From assembly GCA_035266845.1 (NCBI GenBank), contig DATFMP010000080.1, positions 1 to 28,231 of the forward strand: DNA of 28,231 bases, read 5' to 3'. Below, piece by piece: positions 1 through 8,600 of the stretch. Under the pieces are notes generated by a model. That model worked only from the letters and a program-made list of their open reading frames with translations. It was not told the DNA's origin and searched no databases. Each line of letters starts with the position of its first letter. Positions within the stretch are counted from its first letter, which is position 1. The stretch is from DATFMP01 sp035266845. Lineage in GTDB: Bacteria; SAR324; JACQKK01. Position numbers and translations under genes: made by a program.

Positions 1-1
1 G

Positions 2-694
2 GCCACGGACAAGCAGATCGAGGCGAATCGGAGGAATGCGAAGAAGAGCACGGGGCCGCGCACGGAGGCCGGCAAGGAGAAGTCGGCCCAGAACGCGAGG
101 AAGCACGGCCTGACGTCGCGGCGGATGGTGCTGGCGGACGAGGACGCGGCGGAGTTCGAGCAGTTGCGACGCAACCTGCACGCGGAGCTGTGCCCGGAGA
201 CGCAGCTCGAAGTGCTGCTGGTGAACCGCATCGCCGCCGTGCAGTGGCGGCTGGCGCGGGTGCCCGCGCTGGAGGTGGAACTGATGGATCGGCTGCGCTA
301 CGACATGCTGACGGAGGATCAGGGCCTGGGCGGCGCCTGGGTGCTCGACGCCGGGCCGTATGGCGGCGCCCTGGCGCGGCTGGCCCGCTACGAGACCACG
401 CTGGAGCGCAACGCGGCGCGGCTGATCGCTGAGCTGCGGCGCTCGCAGGTGCACCGGCGCCAGCAGGAGCGCGCGGAGCTGGCGGAACTGGCCGCGGAGC
501 GCGAGCACGCCGCCCGCGAACGGGACCTGCACGGCCTGCACGCATCGCGCGAGCAGGCCACCGGCTGGCCGGGGGCCGGGGCGTCGGCGGCGTCGGCGGC
601 GCCGGCTCCGCCGCGAAACGAAGCCAATTCGGCGACGCTGGAACCGCACCGGCCGATTCCGCCATCCACTGCGGCACCGCCCCCGTGGTCATGA
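2..694 (+). CDS. Partial NRRNAKKSTGPRT-motif protein of unknown function (5' end outside window)
   Basis: The frame is open from the first bases of the window, so the gene starts upstream; the ATG at 125 is internal. The visible N-terminal part contains the motif NRRNAKKSTGPRT, followed by a basic stretch ending in RKHGLTSRR. I know this pattern from short proteins of unknown function that are often multicopy in Acidobacteriota and Planctomycetota genomes. The middle is alpha-helical and rich in Arg, Glu and Ala (a likely coiled coil), with LVNRIAAVQWRL and RYETTLERNAARLIAELRR. The tail is low-complexity Ala/Pro, includes RNEANS and ends PPWS before TGA. An 18-nt piece of the tail (613-630) recurs in a dispersed repeat near the other end of the window. 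The role is unknown; a link to mobile or repeat sequences is only inferred. Confidence 0.75.
   Translation, partial: ATDKQIEANRRNAKKSTGPRTEAGKEKSAQNARKHGLTSRRMVLADEDAAEFEQLRRNLHAELCPETQLEVLLVNRIAAVQWRLARVPALEVELMDRLRYDMLTEDQGLGGAWVLDAGPYGGALARLARYETTLERNAARLIAELRRSQVHRRQQERAELAELAAEREHAARERDLHGLHASREQATGWPGAGASAASAAPAPPRNEANSATLEPHRPIPPSTAAPPPWS
613..630 (+). repeat. 18-nt sequence shared with the ~127-bp dispersed repeat
   Basis: GCGAAACGAAGCCAATTC occurs here inside the 3' end of the left-edge gene, where it encodes part of RNEANS. It occurs again, exactly, at 26909-26926 at the end of the first long direct repeat. A one-mismatch relative (GCGAAAGGAAGCCAAT) lies at the end of the second copy near 28214-28229. 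An 18-nt identity is unlikely to be chance in a window this size, although the GC-rich composition weakens that argument. Confidence 0.6.
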
Positions 695-749
695 GGCGAA
701 GAGAAAAGCAGCCCCCTCGCGTGCGCTCGGGGTGACAGTGGCGTCGCGC

Positions 750-3164
750 CTATCCGTCCACGCCCTGCAGGCGGAGCTTGAGGCCGGTGTGGCGCACCAT
801 GGGGCGGGCGTTGTGCACGGCCATGGCCATGGCGCGCTCGGTGCCCACCACGACGACGAGGCGGCGCCCGCGCGTGATGGCGGTGTAGAGCAGGTTGCGC
901 TGCAGCATGATGGTGTGGTGCGTGGTGAGCGGCAGCACCACGGCGGGGTACTCGCTGCCCTGGGACTTGTGGACGGTGATGGCGTAGCCCAGGGTGAGGT
1001 GCTCCATGTGGCGCTTCTCGAAGATCACCTCGCGCCCGTCGAAGTCGATGGCCACCTCGCCCGAGTCGGGATCGAAGCCGGTGATCTCGCCCATGTCGCC
1101 GTTGAACACCTCGTGGTCGTAGTCGTTGCGGGTCTGCATCACGCGGTCGCCCACGCGGAAGGGCGGGTCGCCGTGGGTGATCTCCTCGCCCTTGGGGTTC
1201 AGCCACTGCTGCAGCATGCGGTTCAGGTTCTGCGCGCCCGTCAGCCCCCGGTGCATGGGGGAGAGCACCTGCACGTCGCTGCGGGGATCGAAGCCGAAGG
1301 CCTCCGGGATGCGCTCCAGCAGCATCGTGCGGATCTTGTCCACGATGCGCGCGGGGTCGGATTCGGGCAGGAAGTAGAAGTCCACCAGCTCGCCCTCGGC
1401 CGGCCGGGAGAGGTCGGGCAGCTCGCCCTTGCGGATGGCGTGGGCATTGGCCGTGATGCGGCTGCGCTCGCTCTGGCGGAACACGGTCTCCAGGCGCGCC
1501 ACGGGCAGGCGGCCGGCGCCGATCAGGTCGCTCAGCACCTGCCCCGGCCCCACGGAGGGGAGCTGGTCCACGTCGCCCACCAGCACCAGCCGGGTGTGGT
1601 CGGGCAGGGCCATCAGCAGCGCCTCCATCAGCAGGGTGTCGATCATGGAGCTCTCGTCCACGATCACCAGTTCCGCGTCGATGGGCCGGTCGGCGTTGCG
1701 CTGGAAGCCCTTGGGGCCGGCCTCCAGCAGGCGGTGCAGGGTGGAGGCGCTGCGGCCCGTGGCCTCGGCCAGCCGCTTGGCGGCTTTGCCGGTGGGCGCG
1801 GCCAGGGCGATGCCCGGCATCTGGCCCGCCACCAGGCCCAGGATGAAGCGGATGATGGTCGTTTTGCCCGTGCCCGGCCCGCCCGTGATCACCAGCACCT
1901 TGTGTTCCAGGGCCTGCTCCACCGCCGCGCGCTGCTCCTCGCTGAGGTAGATGCCCGCTTCGCGCTCCATCTTCGCCACCGTCTCGCCGATGGCGCGGAA
2001 GCGCGTGAAGGCGTCCGAACCCGCGATGCGATGCAGGTGCTCCGCGATGTGCTGCTCGGCGCGGGACATGCGGTTGCGGAACAGCAGCGTGCTCCCCGGC
2101 TCCCCTGGTGATCCGGCCGGGGGCGCCGCGGCCTCGTCCGCCGACCTCTCGGCGGCGGCCGGGGCGGACTCCGCCGGCACGTCGAGCGCCTTCAGCAGGC
2201 CGCCCGCCAGCAGGCCGTCCACGGCCTGCTGCACCAGCGCCGGGCCCACCTCCAGCAGTGCCGCCGAGCGCTCGGCCAGGCGCGGGCGGGGCAGGCAGGT
2301 GTGGCCCTCGCCACCGGCCTCGTCCAGCACGAACAGCGCGCCCGCCTCCGCCCGCTGGGGCGAGTCGCGCGCCACGCCCAGCTTGGCGGCGATGAGGTCC
2401 GCCGTGCGGAAGCCGATGCCCTGGATGTCCAGCGCGAGGCGGTACGGGTTCTCCTTCACCGCCTCCACCGCGCCGATGCCGTAGGTCTGGAAGATGCGCT
2501 CGGCGAACAGGGGCGAGATGCCCACGGAGTGCAGGAACACCAGGATCTCGCGCTTGACCTTCTGCGCCTGCCAGCCCTCCTTCACGGCCGCCAGGGCCTT
2601 GCGGGGGAACTTGGGCACCTCCAGCAGCTTCTCGGGCTCGCGGTCGATCACGTCGAAGGTCTCGTGGCCGAAGATCTTCACGATGCGCTTGGCCAGGGTG
2701 TCCCCCACGCCCTCGATGTTCGCGGCCAGGTAGCGCTGGATGCCCTCCAGGGTGGTGGGCTCCATCACCAGCGCGGAGCGCACGGCGAACTGGAGCCCGT
2801 AGGTGGGGTGGTCCTCCCACACGCCCAGCAGCTTCAGCGTCTCGCCCTCGCGCACGCTGCCCAGCACGCCCTTCACCGTGATGGTCTCGCGCTGGCCCTC
2901 CGCCAGGAAGCGCCCGATCAGGAAGCCATTGTCCTCGTTGGCGAAGGTGATGCGCTCCAGCGTGCCCACCAGCGCCTGCTCGCCCTTGGCCGGCAGCAGG
3001 TCGGCGCGCACGTTGTCCAGGCTGAGCTGGTCGTGCTCGAAGGGCCTGTCCAGCAGCTTGTCCGAGTTGTCCGAGGATCGGGCCAAGGGGGCCGCTCCGG
3101 CATGGGCGGGGGCAGGCGGGCCTGCCGGGGACTGCCGCGGGGACTCAGCGCACCCCGTCCCCAT
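750..3164 (-). CDS. recD2: RecD2-type (RecD/TraA family) SF1B DNA helicase
   Basis: This is an ATP-dependent 5'-3' DNA helicase acting in recombination and repair, of the stand-alone RecD2 type found without RecBC. From the chosen ATG it is 804 aa. It has an N-terminal OB-like part, helix-hairpin-helix segments (ANIEGVGDTLAKRI, IQGIGFRTADLI), Walker A GGPGTGKTT near residue 428, Walker B ELVIVDESS near 500, GDVDQLPSVGPG near 530, VFRQSE near 562, and C-terminal motifs VHKSQGSEYP and LYTAITRGRR. The start is uncertain. An upstream frame extends to 3239, but its first 25 residues look random, and family similarity really begins near the residues ALVGTLERITF. An Ala/Pro/Glu-rich insert separates the N-terminal part from the helicase core. 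It is divergent from argS. Confidence 0.93.
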   Translation of the reverse strand: MGTGCAESPRQSPAGPPAPAHAGAAPLARSSDNSDKLLDRPFEHDQLSLDNVRADLLPAKGEQALVGTLERITFANEDNGFLIGRFLAEGQRETITVKGVLGSVREGETLKLLGVWEDHPTYGLQFAVRSALVMEPTTLEGIQRYLAANIEGVGDTLAKRIVKIFGHETFDVIDREPEKLLEVPKFPRKALAAVKEGWQAQKVKREILVFLHSVGISPLFAERIFQTYGIGAVEAVKENPYRLALDIQGIGFRTADLIAAKLGVARDSPQRAEAGALFVLDEAGGEGHTCLPRPRLAERSAALLEVGPALVQQAVDGLLAGGLLKALDVPAESAPAAAERSADEAAAPPAGSPGEPGSTLLFRNRMSRAEQHIAEHLHRIAGSDAFTRFRAIGETVAKMEREAGIYLSEEQRAAVEQALEHKVLVITGGPGTGKTTIIRFILGLVAGQMPGIALAAPTGKAAKRLAEATGRSASTLHRLLEAGPKGFQRNADRPIDAELVIVDESSMIDTLLMEALLMALPDHTRLVLVGDVDQLPSVGPGQVLSDLIGAGRLPVARLETVFRQSERSRITANAHAIRKGELPDLSRPAEGELVDFYFLPESDPARIVDKIRTMLLERIPEAFGFDPRSDVQVLSPMHRGLTGAQNLNRMLQQWLNPKGEEITHGDPPFRVGDRVMQTRNDYDHEVFNGDMGEITGFDPDSGEVAIDFDGREVIFEKRHMEHLTLGYAITVHKSQGSEYPAVVLPLTTHHTIMLQRNLLYTAITRGRRLVVVVGTERAMAMAVHNARPMVRHTGLKLRLQGVDG

Positions 3165-3473
3165 TGCATACCCGCAGCGGGTCCGATCCGGCAAGCGGGG
3201 CGGCCCGGTGCCCCTCGATCGGCTGCAGGCTGGAGGCACGCTCTACCCCTGCGGCATGGTGGCGCGGGCGTCCCCGCCCGCGCTCGGCCACCGCTGATCT
3301 TCCGGCCGCGGGGGAATCTGAACGTGCCGCCGAGGCCAGCGCCCGCGCGACTCCTTGTCCTCCCGCGCCCCAACGGGTACACCTGAAGGCGGGAGAGGGC
3401 GGCGGGGACGACGCAACGGCCGGCGGCACGCACCAACCTGCACGGCAGCCGGCGCGCAGCACCATCCGAGGGC
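3165..3473. other. Divergent intergenic region between recD2 and argS
   Basis: No convincing gene is present; all reading frames here are short and of random composition. A weak promoter-like pair for argS is TTGTCC (3355-3360), a 17-nt spacer, then TACACC (3378-3383). It resembles the sigma-70 consensus only moderately. No RNA gene or strong hairpin is seen. Confidence 0.3.
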
Positions 3474-5279
3474 ATGGATCCGTTCATTCAAGCCATCAGC
3501 GAGCTGATTGCCGGCGGGCTGGGCGCGCTGGGCATCACCGAGGCGCCGGAGGCGCTGGCCGAGCGCATCGAGCAGCCGCCCGATGCGGCCCTGGGCGACT
3601 ACGCCTTCCCCTGCTTCACCTTCGCCAAGGCTCTGCGCAAGGCGCCGCCGAAGATCGCCGCGGAGCTGGCCGAGGCCCTGCAGGCCCGCTTGGCGGCGGC
3701 TGCCAGGGAGGACGGCGCGGCGCTGCTGACGGGCGTGGAGGCAACCGGGCCCTACCTCAACTTCCGCGTGGCCATCGCGCAGATGGCCCAGCGCACTGTG
3801 CCCGCCATCCTCGCCGGCACTTACTTCCGCGAGAACCGCGCGGCCGGCCGGCCCAAGGTGATGGTGGAGTACTCCCAGCCCAACACGCACAAGGCCTTCC
3901 ACGTGGGCCACATGCGCAACGTGGCCCTGGGCGACGCGCTGGTGCGCATCCTCGAGTACAACGGGCACGAGACCATCGCCGCCAACTACATCGGCGACGT
4001 GGGCACGCACATCGCGCGCTGCCTGTGGTTCTACCTGAACCACCGCGCGGAGCTGGGCGAGGCCGCCGAGCCGCCCCCACCGGAGCCGCCCTCGGCGCGC
4101 GGCGAGTGGCTGGGCCTGCTCTACACCGCCGCCACTCAACGCATCGAGCAGGCCCCGGAAGCGCTGAAGATCCACTACACGCGCGAGGTGAGCCGCCTGC
4201 TGCAGGCCCTGGAGGCCGGTGAGGGCGAGGAGGCCGAACTGTGGCGCGACACGCGGCAGTGGTCGCTGGACGCCTTCCAAGAGATCTACACCTGGCTGCG
4301 CGCGCGCTTCGACCATGTGTTCTACGAGTCGGAGATGGAGAAGCCCGGCCGCGCCGCCGTGGAGGACGGCCTGGCACGGGGCGTGTTCCAACACTCCCAG
4401 GGCGCCGTGGGCATCGATCTGGAGCCATACGGCCTGGGCTTCTTCCTGGCGCTCAAGGCTGACGGCACCACGCTCTACGCCACCAAGGACCTGGCGCTGG
4501 CCGAGGCCAAGTTCGACCGCTTCGGCATCGAGGAGTCCATCTACGTGGTGGGCGCGGAGCAGACCCTGCACTTCCGGCAGGTGTTCAAGACGCTGGAGCT
4601 GCTGGGCTACGAGCAGGCGCGCAACTGCCACCACCTGGCCTACGGGCTGGTGATGCTGCCCGATGGCAAGATGAGCTCGCGCGCGGGCAACGTGATCCCG
4701 TTCACGGCCCTGCGCCGCGAGATGAACGACTACATCATGACCAACTACCTGGGCGCCCATCGCGGCGACTGGGGCGAGGACGAGATCGCCGAGACGGCGC
4801 GGCGCATCGCCGTGGCTGCCATCCGCTACGGCATGGTGAAGCAGGACCCTTCGCGCAGCATCGTGTTCAACCTGGAGGACTGGCTCATCACCGAGGGCGA
4901 CACGGGCACCTACCTCTGCTATGCCTACACCCGCGTGGTGAGCGTGCTGCGGCAGGTGGCCCAGGCCCGCGGTCTCACGCCCGATCCCGGCGCGGACCTG
5001 ACCCTGCTCACGCACGAGAACGAGCGAGCTCTGCTGCGCGCCCTGCACGACTTCAACCGCACCGTCGCGCGCGCCGGAGTCCAGCTCCGCCCCAACATGG
5101 TGGCCAACGCCCTGTTCTCGCTCTGCAAGGACTTCAGCCGCGCCTACACCACCTGCTCCGTGCTGCACGCGGAGTCCGACGAGCTGGCCCGCGCCCGGCT
5201 GGCGCTGTTCGGCGCGACCGGGAAGCTCCTGGGCGAGGGCTGCCGCCTGATCGGCATCGAGCCGCCGGAACGCATGTAG
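3474..5279 (+). CDS. argS: Arginyl-tRNA synthetase
   Basis: This class Ia aminoacyl-tRNA synthetase attaches arginine to tRNA-Arg in the cytoplasm. At 601 aa it is slightly longer than the usual ~560-580. An N-terminal Arg-tRNA synthetase additional domain (about residues 1-105) is followed by the catalytic core, with VEYSQPNTHKAFHVGHMRN carrying the HIGH-type signature (HVGH, 143-146) and the KMSKS-type loop KMSSR at 399-403. The C-terminal anticodon-binding DALR region includes FSLCKDFSRAYTTCSVL. A Pro/Glu-rich stretch around residues 196-208 looks like a lineage-specific insertion between helices. It is an independent transcription unit, divergent from recD2, with a short gap to the next membrane-protein gene. 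Confidence 0.97.
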   Translation: MDPFIQAISELIAGGLGALGITEAPEALAERIEQPPDAALGDYAFPCFTFAKALRKAPPKIAAELAEALQARLAAAAREDGAALLTGVEATGPYLNFRVAIAQMAQRTVPAILAGTYFRENRAAGRPKVMVEYSQPNTHKAFHVGHMRNVALGDALVRILEYNGHETIAANYIGDVGTHIARCLWFYLNHRAELGEAAEPPPPEPPSARGEWLGLLYTAATQRIEQAPEALKIHYTREVSRLLQALEAGEGEEAELWRDTRQWSLDAFQEIYTWLRARFDHVFYESEMEKPGRAAVEDGLARGVFQHSQGAVGIDLEPYGLGFFLALKADGTTLYATKDLALAEAKFDRFGIEESIYVVGAEQTLHFRQVFKTLELLGYEQARNCHHLAYGLVMLPDGKMSSRAGNVIPFTALRREMNDYIMTNYLGAHRGDWGEDEIAETARRIAVAAIRYGMVKQDPSRSIVFNLEDWLITEGDTGTYLCYAYTRVVSVLRQVAQARGLTPDPGADLTLLTHENERALLRALHDFNRTVARAGVQLRPNMVANALFSLCKDFSRAYTTCSVLHAESDELARARLALFGATGKLLGEGCRLIGIEPPERM

Positions 5280-5337
5280 GCCACGGCCCCCGGCGCGCCG
5301 TATCGGGCGCCGCCATACACGCCAGCGGAGTCCTCCC

Positions 5338-5796
5338 ATGCCCCCGACCATTCAGTGGTACGTCCGCACCGCGCTGCTCTACATCTTGGTCTCCGCCGCA
5401 CTGGGGGTGTGGTATCAGCTCGAGTTGTGGCACCCGATCTTTGGCATCAACCCCTACCTGATCGTCGTGCACACTCATCTGGCCCTGATGGGCGGGGTGA
5501 TCCAGATGATCATGGGCGTGGGCCTGTGGATGTTCCCCCTCACGGTGCCCATTGACCAGCGCCTGCCCTTCCGCCCCGCTTTGGCGTGGACCATCTACGC
5601 CCTGTTCAACGGCGGCCTGCTGGGCCGCTTCGTGGTGGAGTGGGCCTTCCGCAGCGGCAAGGGCGATGTTTATGGCGCACTCACCGTGCTCACCGGACTG
5701 ATGCAGTTCGTCGCGCTGCTGGTGTTCGTCTACCACCTGTGGTCGCTGCGCCTCTCCCGCCGCAGCCAAGCCCAGCGCGAGGCGCGCCAGGGATAG
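5338..5796 (+). CDS. Small heme-copper-oxidase subunit I-like membrane protein
   Basis: This 152-aa integral membrane protein has four predicted helices: about residues 8-27, 37-64, 76-97 and 106-130. The second helix begins VVHTHLALMGGV, resembling the helix II haem-ligand region (H-x-H-x-x-L-x-G) of cbb3-oxidase CcoN or NorB-type subunits. It lacks the later helices that hold the Cu-B histidines, so it cannot be a complete oxidase subunit. It may be a haem-binding or assembly-type relative of the COX1 superfamily. It begins 58 nt after argS, with ggagtcctcc just ahead of ATG, so cotranscription is possible. Family membership is inferred from motif recall. Confidence 0.65.
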   Translation: MPPTIQWYVRTALLYILVSAALGVWYQLELWHPIFGINPYLIVVHTHLALMGGVIQMIMGVGLWMFPLTVPIDQRLPFRPALAWTIYALFNGGLLGRFVVEWAFRSGKGDVYGALTVLTGLMQFVALLVFVYHLWSLRLSRRSQAQREARQG

Positions 5797-6021
5797 CCTC
5801 GGCCCTGCATCCGTATCCGGGGGGATCCGCAACCCCCGCCTCCTGCCCTGTAAGCCATCCGTAGCCCCGCCGTATGCCGCAGGTAAGGGCTGCCGGCGCA
5901 GCATGGTTCCGTCGGCACGCCGAATCCGGGGCGCGGGATGTCTGATCCCCCACGCCTCGGGTGCCGCGGCCCGTGCGCCGCGGCGGCGGCCGGCATCCCA
6001 CTACGGCAAAGGGGGTATACC

Positions 6022-6849
6022 ATGAAGGCTTTTGCATTCCGACCGGCCCACGCAACGGCGGCCCGCAGCGTCCTGGGCGGCCGCCGGACGGCGCTGCTAC
6101 TGCTGGTGCTGCTGGCGGCCGTCCTGCTGGCAGCATGCTCGAAAGACGACTCGACCAACGAGGAGACGTGCCCCGTGGAGGCAGACTGCCTCTCGCTCTA
6201 CGACGACTTCTCCGGCGGGACGATCGACTCGGTCAAATGGCCGCTGACCCAGGTATCGGACGGCGACGACACCATGAGCGTTATCGCCGGCGAGCTGGAA
6301 TCCCACAGCGAGGACAACGTGGGCGGGGGCAGCGTGCAGCGGGCCCGCGTGCGCGCCGCCAGCGAGAGCCAGATCGGCGCCATGGCAGCGGACGTGCGCA
6401 TCACCGGGTACAGTCCCGGCGCGGCCTCCGCGGGGGCGCGGCTGATGGGCTTCTTCTACAACTCGGGCACCTACACGCCGGGCTCCTTCCTGAACGCGGT
6501 GCTCTCGCAGATCCGCCTACTGGGCACGGACGCACACTACAATGTGCACCAGTGCGCCGATGCGGCCTGCACGACATTCAACACCATCATCCCCGACACC
6601 ACGCTGGGCACGGTGCCGTTGGGCAACACCGCTACGATCTTCATCGGCTGGGACGGCGGCACGACGTTCACCTACCAGCTCAACAGCGACGCCCCCGTGG
6701 TCGTGGACGTTGGGGCCTCGTTGCCCAATACGGGGCCGCCCGACCTCCACATCCGCGAGGTGGGCACCCGCCTTACAGGCGGCAGCGGAGCCGGCGAGTT
6801 CATCACCGCGGACTTCGACAACGTGCGCACTGGGTATCGGACGCCCTAG
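6022..6849 (+). CDS. Putative secreted lipoprotein, LamG/concanavalin-like domain possible
   Basis: Starting at ATG 6022, behind an AAAGGGGG ribosome-binding sequence, the product is 275 aa. The N-terminus is a long basic leader (RRTALLLLVLLAAVLLAAC) with lipobox LAAC and lipidated Cys39, so the mature protein should be membrane-anchored. The mature part opens with a Cys-containing Asp/Glu-rich segment, then YDDFSGGTIDSVKW. Phrases of this type often open concanavalin-like lectin/glucanase folds. The rest is Gly/Thr/Ser-rich beta-type sequence ending ITADFDNVRTGY. The frame is open further upstream to 5938, but those residues are not leader-like. The substrate is unknown. A very strong terminator lies about 100 nt downstream. 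Confidence 0.75.
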   Translation: MKAFAFRPAHATAARSVLGGRRTALLLLVLLAAVLLAACSKDDSTNEETCPVEADCLSLYDDFSGGTIDSVKWPLTQVSDGDDTMSVIAGELESHSEDNVGGGSVQRARVRAASESQIGAMAADVRITGYSPGAASAGARLMGFFYNSGTYTPGSFLNAVLSQIRLLGTDAHYNVHQCADAACTTFNTIIPDTTLGTVPLGNTATIFIGWDGGTTFTYQLNSDAPVVVDVGASLPNTGPPDLHIREVGTRLTGGSGAGEFITADFDNVRTGYRTP

Positions 6850-6890
6850 CGGGCTGCCTCTCACGGATTGGCGAAGTTCAGGCGAGGGGG

Positions 6891-6919
6891 TTGACAGAAC
6901 GTCAGAATGAGAATAGTAT
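6891..6919 (+). promoter_or_regulatory. Sigma-70-like promoter candidate
   Basis: TTGACA (6891-6896) matches the -35 consensus exactly. A 17-nt spacer leads to TAGTAT (6914-6919), 4 of 6 matches to the -10. Local sequence is AT-rich in an otherwise GC-rich region. A transcript from it would run only about 70 nt before the terminator at 6951-6998. Confidence 0.4.
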
Positions 6920-6950
6920 TTAGACAGTCCATGATACTCTCCTGATGGCA

Positions 6951-6998
6951 CCCGCCAACCGGTCACACCCCTCCGTGACCGGTTGGCGGGTTTTTTTT
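6951..6998 (+). terminator. Perfect 16-bp rho-independent terminator
   Basis: The stem CCCGCCAACCGGTCAC (6951-6966) pairs perfectly with GTGACCGGTTGGCGGG (6975-6990) across an 8-nt loop, followed by eight T residues (6991-6998). This is the strongest terminator in the window. It can serve the upstream lipoprotein gene or a short RNA starting just ahead of it. Confidence 0.93.
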
Positions 6999-7184
6999 CG
7001 CTCCAGCAGCGCGCCCTGCCGCCCCCCGGCGAAGGGAGCCGTTTACCGCCAACCCACCAGTATACGCAGGCATTGCCCTTGGCGCCGGGGCTGATAGGCT
7101 TGAGGGCCGGACGGTGTGGCCCCATGGGCGATACGCCCGGGCGACCTGCACAGTCCCACCACCCCCGATGCCAAGTGAGCGCCC

Positions 7185-8600
7185 ATGGACCCCAATGCCC
7201 TGCTGAGCAGGCTCCAGTCGCTGTTACCGCCGCTGCTTGCCTGGGCCAAGGCGTCCGTGTTGAATGCGTCCACGCTGACCCAACTGGCCGTTCTGGGCGC
7301 GACGCTGCTGCTTGCGGGCTGGCTGGCCGGCTGGGCGCGCAGTCAGTTGCGCCGGCTGATGCACCTGCGGTGGATGGAAGCCCAGCGGGAGCTGATCGAG
7401 CGCATCGTGCAGTCCTTGACGCTGCCGGCCGCATGGCTGGTGCTGGCGTGGGTGGGGCTGGTGGCGCTCCAACGCGCGGAGCAGCCGACGCGGCTTGTGG
7501 ATGCGGGCGTGAGTCTGCTGGCGGCCTGGGTGACGATCCGCTTCACCTCGCTGCTGGTGCGTGACCCGGTATGGTCCAAGTTCATCGCGGTCTCGGCCTG
7601 GATCCTGGCGACCCTGAACATCCTGGGGCTGCTGGGCCCGACCATCGCCGTGCTGGACGGATTGTCGGTGCAAATGGGGCACCTGCGGCTCTCTGCACTG
7701 CTGGTGATCAAGGGCGTCCTGTCTCTGGCCGTCTTCCTGTGGCTCGCCGTGCTGGGCTCGCAGCTGATGGAGCGGCGCATCCGCACGCTGCCTACGCTGA
7801 CGCCCTCGATCCAGGTGCTGATCAGCAAGCTGCTCAAGATCGTGCTCATCACCATCGCGGTGGTGGGCGCGCTGGGCATCATGGGGATCGACCTGACGGC
7901 CTTCGCCGTATTCACCGGCGCCGTGGGCGTGGGCGTGGGCTTCGGTCTGCAGAAGGTGGTCTCCAACCTGGTCAGCGGCGTCATCTTGCTGCTGGACAAG
8001 TCGGTCAAGCCGGGGGACGTGATCTCGGTCGGCTCCACCTACGGCTGGATCAACTCGCTCGGCGCCCGCTACGTCTCGGTGATCACGCGCGATGGCCGCG
8101 AGTTCCTCATCCCGAACGAGGACCTCATCACGCAGCAGGTGGTGAACTGGTCCTACAGCAACAACGAGGTGCGGCTCACGCTGCCGGTGGGCGTCTCCTA
8201 TCGCTCGGACGTACGGGCGGCCATGCGCCTGTGCCTGGAGGCCGCCGCCCAAACGCCCCGTGTGCTGCGCGAGCCGGCCAGCCAGTGCGTGCTGCGGGGC
8301 TTCGGTGACAACTCGGTGGACCTGGAACTGCGCATCTGGATCAACGATCCGCAGAACGGCTTGGCCAATGTGCAAAGTGACGTGTTCCTGGCGGTCTGGG
8401 ACAAGTTCCGTGCCCACGGCGTGGAGATTCCGTTTCCTCAGCGCGACGTGCACCTGCAGCCGTCAGCCCGCCTGCACGTCGTGGTGGAGCCGCCAGACGC
8501 AGCGCCGGATACCGCTGCCAGCGCACCGGAATCGTCGCAGCCGCCGGACAGCGGTAAGGAACCGGTTCCGCCCCATCGCCGCGATGGGGACGACGCCTGA
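7185..8600 (+). CDS. MscS-family mechanosensitive ion channel
   Basis: This 471-aa inner-membrane channel is expected to open under membrane tension to release solutes during osmotic downshock. About six hydrophobic helices lie in residues 30-235. The MscS pore helix region follows at 239-275 (FAVFTGAVGVGVGFGLQKVV then NLVSGVILLLDKSVKPGDVI), the most conserved part of the family. The cytoplasmic beta and alpha/beta domains follow, with RDGREFLIPNEDLITQQVVNWS and a typical GDNSVDLELRIWI segment. A disordered Pro/Ser/Asp-rich tail begins near residue 430. The extra N-terminal helices make it longer than E. coli MscS (286 aa) and closer to YbdG/YnaI-like or MscK-core members. It is a single-gene unit downstream of a strong terminator. 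Confidence 0.93.
   Translation: MDPNALLSRLQSLLPPLLAWAKASVLNASTLTQLAVLGATLLLAGWLAGWARSQLRRLMHLRWMEAQRELIERIVQSLTLPAAWLVLAWVGLVALQRAEQPTRLVDAGVSLLAAWVTIRFTSLLVRDPVWSKFIAVSAWILATLNILGLLGPTIAVLDGLSVQMGHLRLSALLVIKGVLSLAVFLWLAVLGSQLMERRIRTLPTLTPSIQVLISKLLKIVLITIAVVGALGIMGIDLTAFAVFTGAVGVGVGFGLQKVVSNLVSGVILLLDKSVKPGDVISVGSTYGWINSLGARYVSVITRDGREFLIPNEDLITQQVVNWSYSNNEVRLTLPVGVSYRSDVRAAMRLCLEAAAQTPRVLREPASQCVLRGFGDNSVDLELRIWINDPQNGLANVQSDVFLAVWDKFRAHGVEIPFPQRDVHLQPSARLHVVVEPPDAAPDTAASAPESSQPPDSGKEPVPPHRRDGDDA

Larger units (their letters stand above)
6850..7184. other. Intergenic region with orphan promoter and terminator
   Basis: No supported gene. The AT-rich first part holds a promoter-like sequence and a perfect terminator, listed separately. 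The remainder before the mscS-like gene has only a weak candidate promoter: TTGCCC (7073-7078), 16 nt, TAGGCT (7095-7100). Confidence 0.5.

Noticed and set aside
732..2111. Plus-strand frame of 459 codons antisense to recD2
   Set aside because: Its composition is His/Val/Gly/Ala-rich, the usual antisense shadow of a GC-rich gene, with no recognisable motif.
388..2820. Very long minus-strand reading frame (810 codons) overlapping recD2 and the left-edge gene
   Set aside because: It is a shadow of recD2 in another frame: Arg/Gly/Pro-rich, no domains, and it crosses the end of the left-edge gene. Long spurious frames are expected at this GC content.
3243..5351. Minus-strand frame of 702 codons antisense to argS
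   Set aside because: It is antisense to a clear argS and has no family signature.
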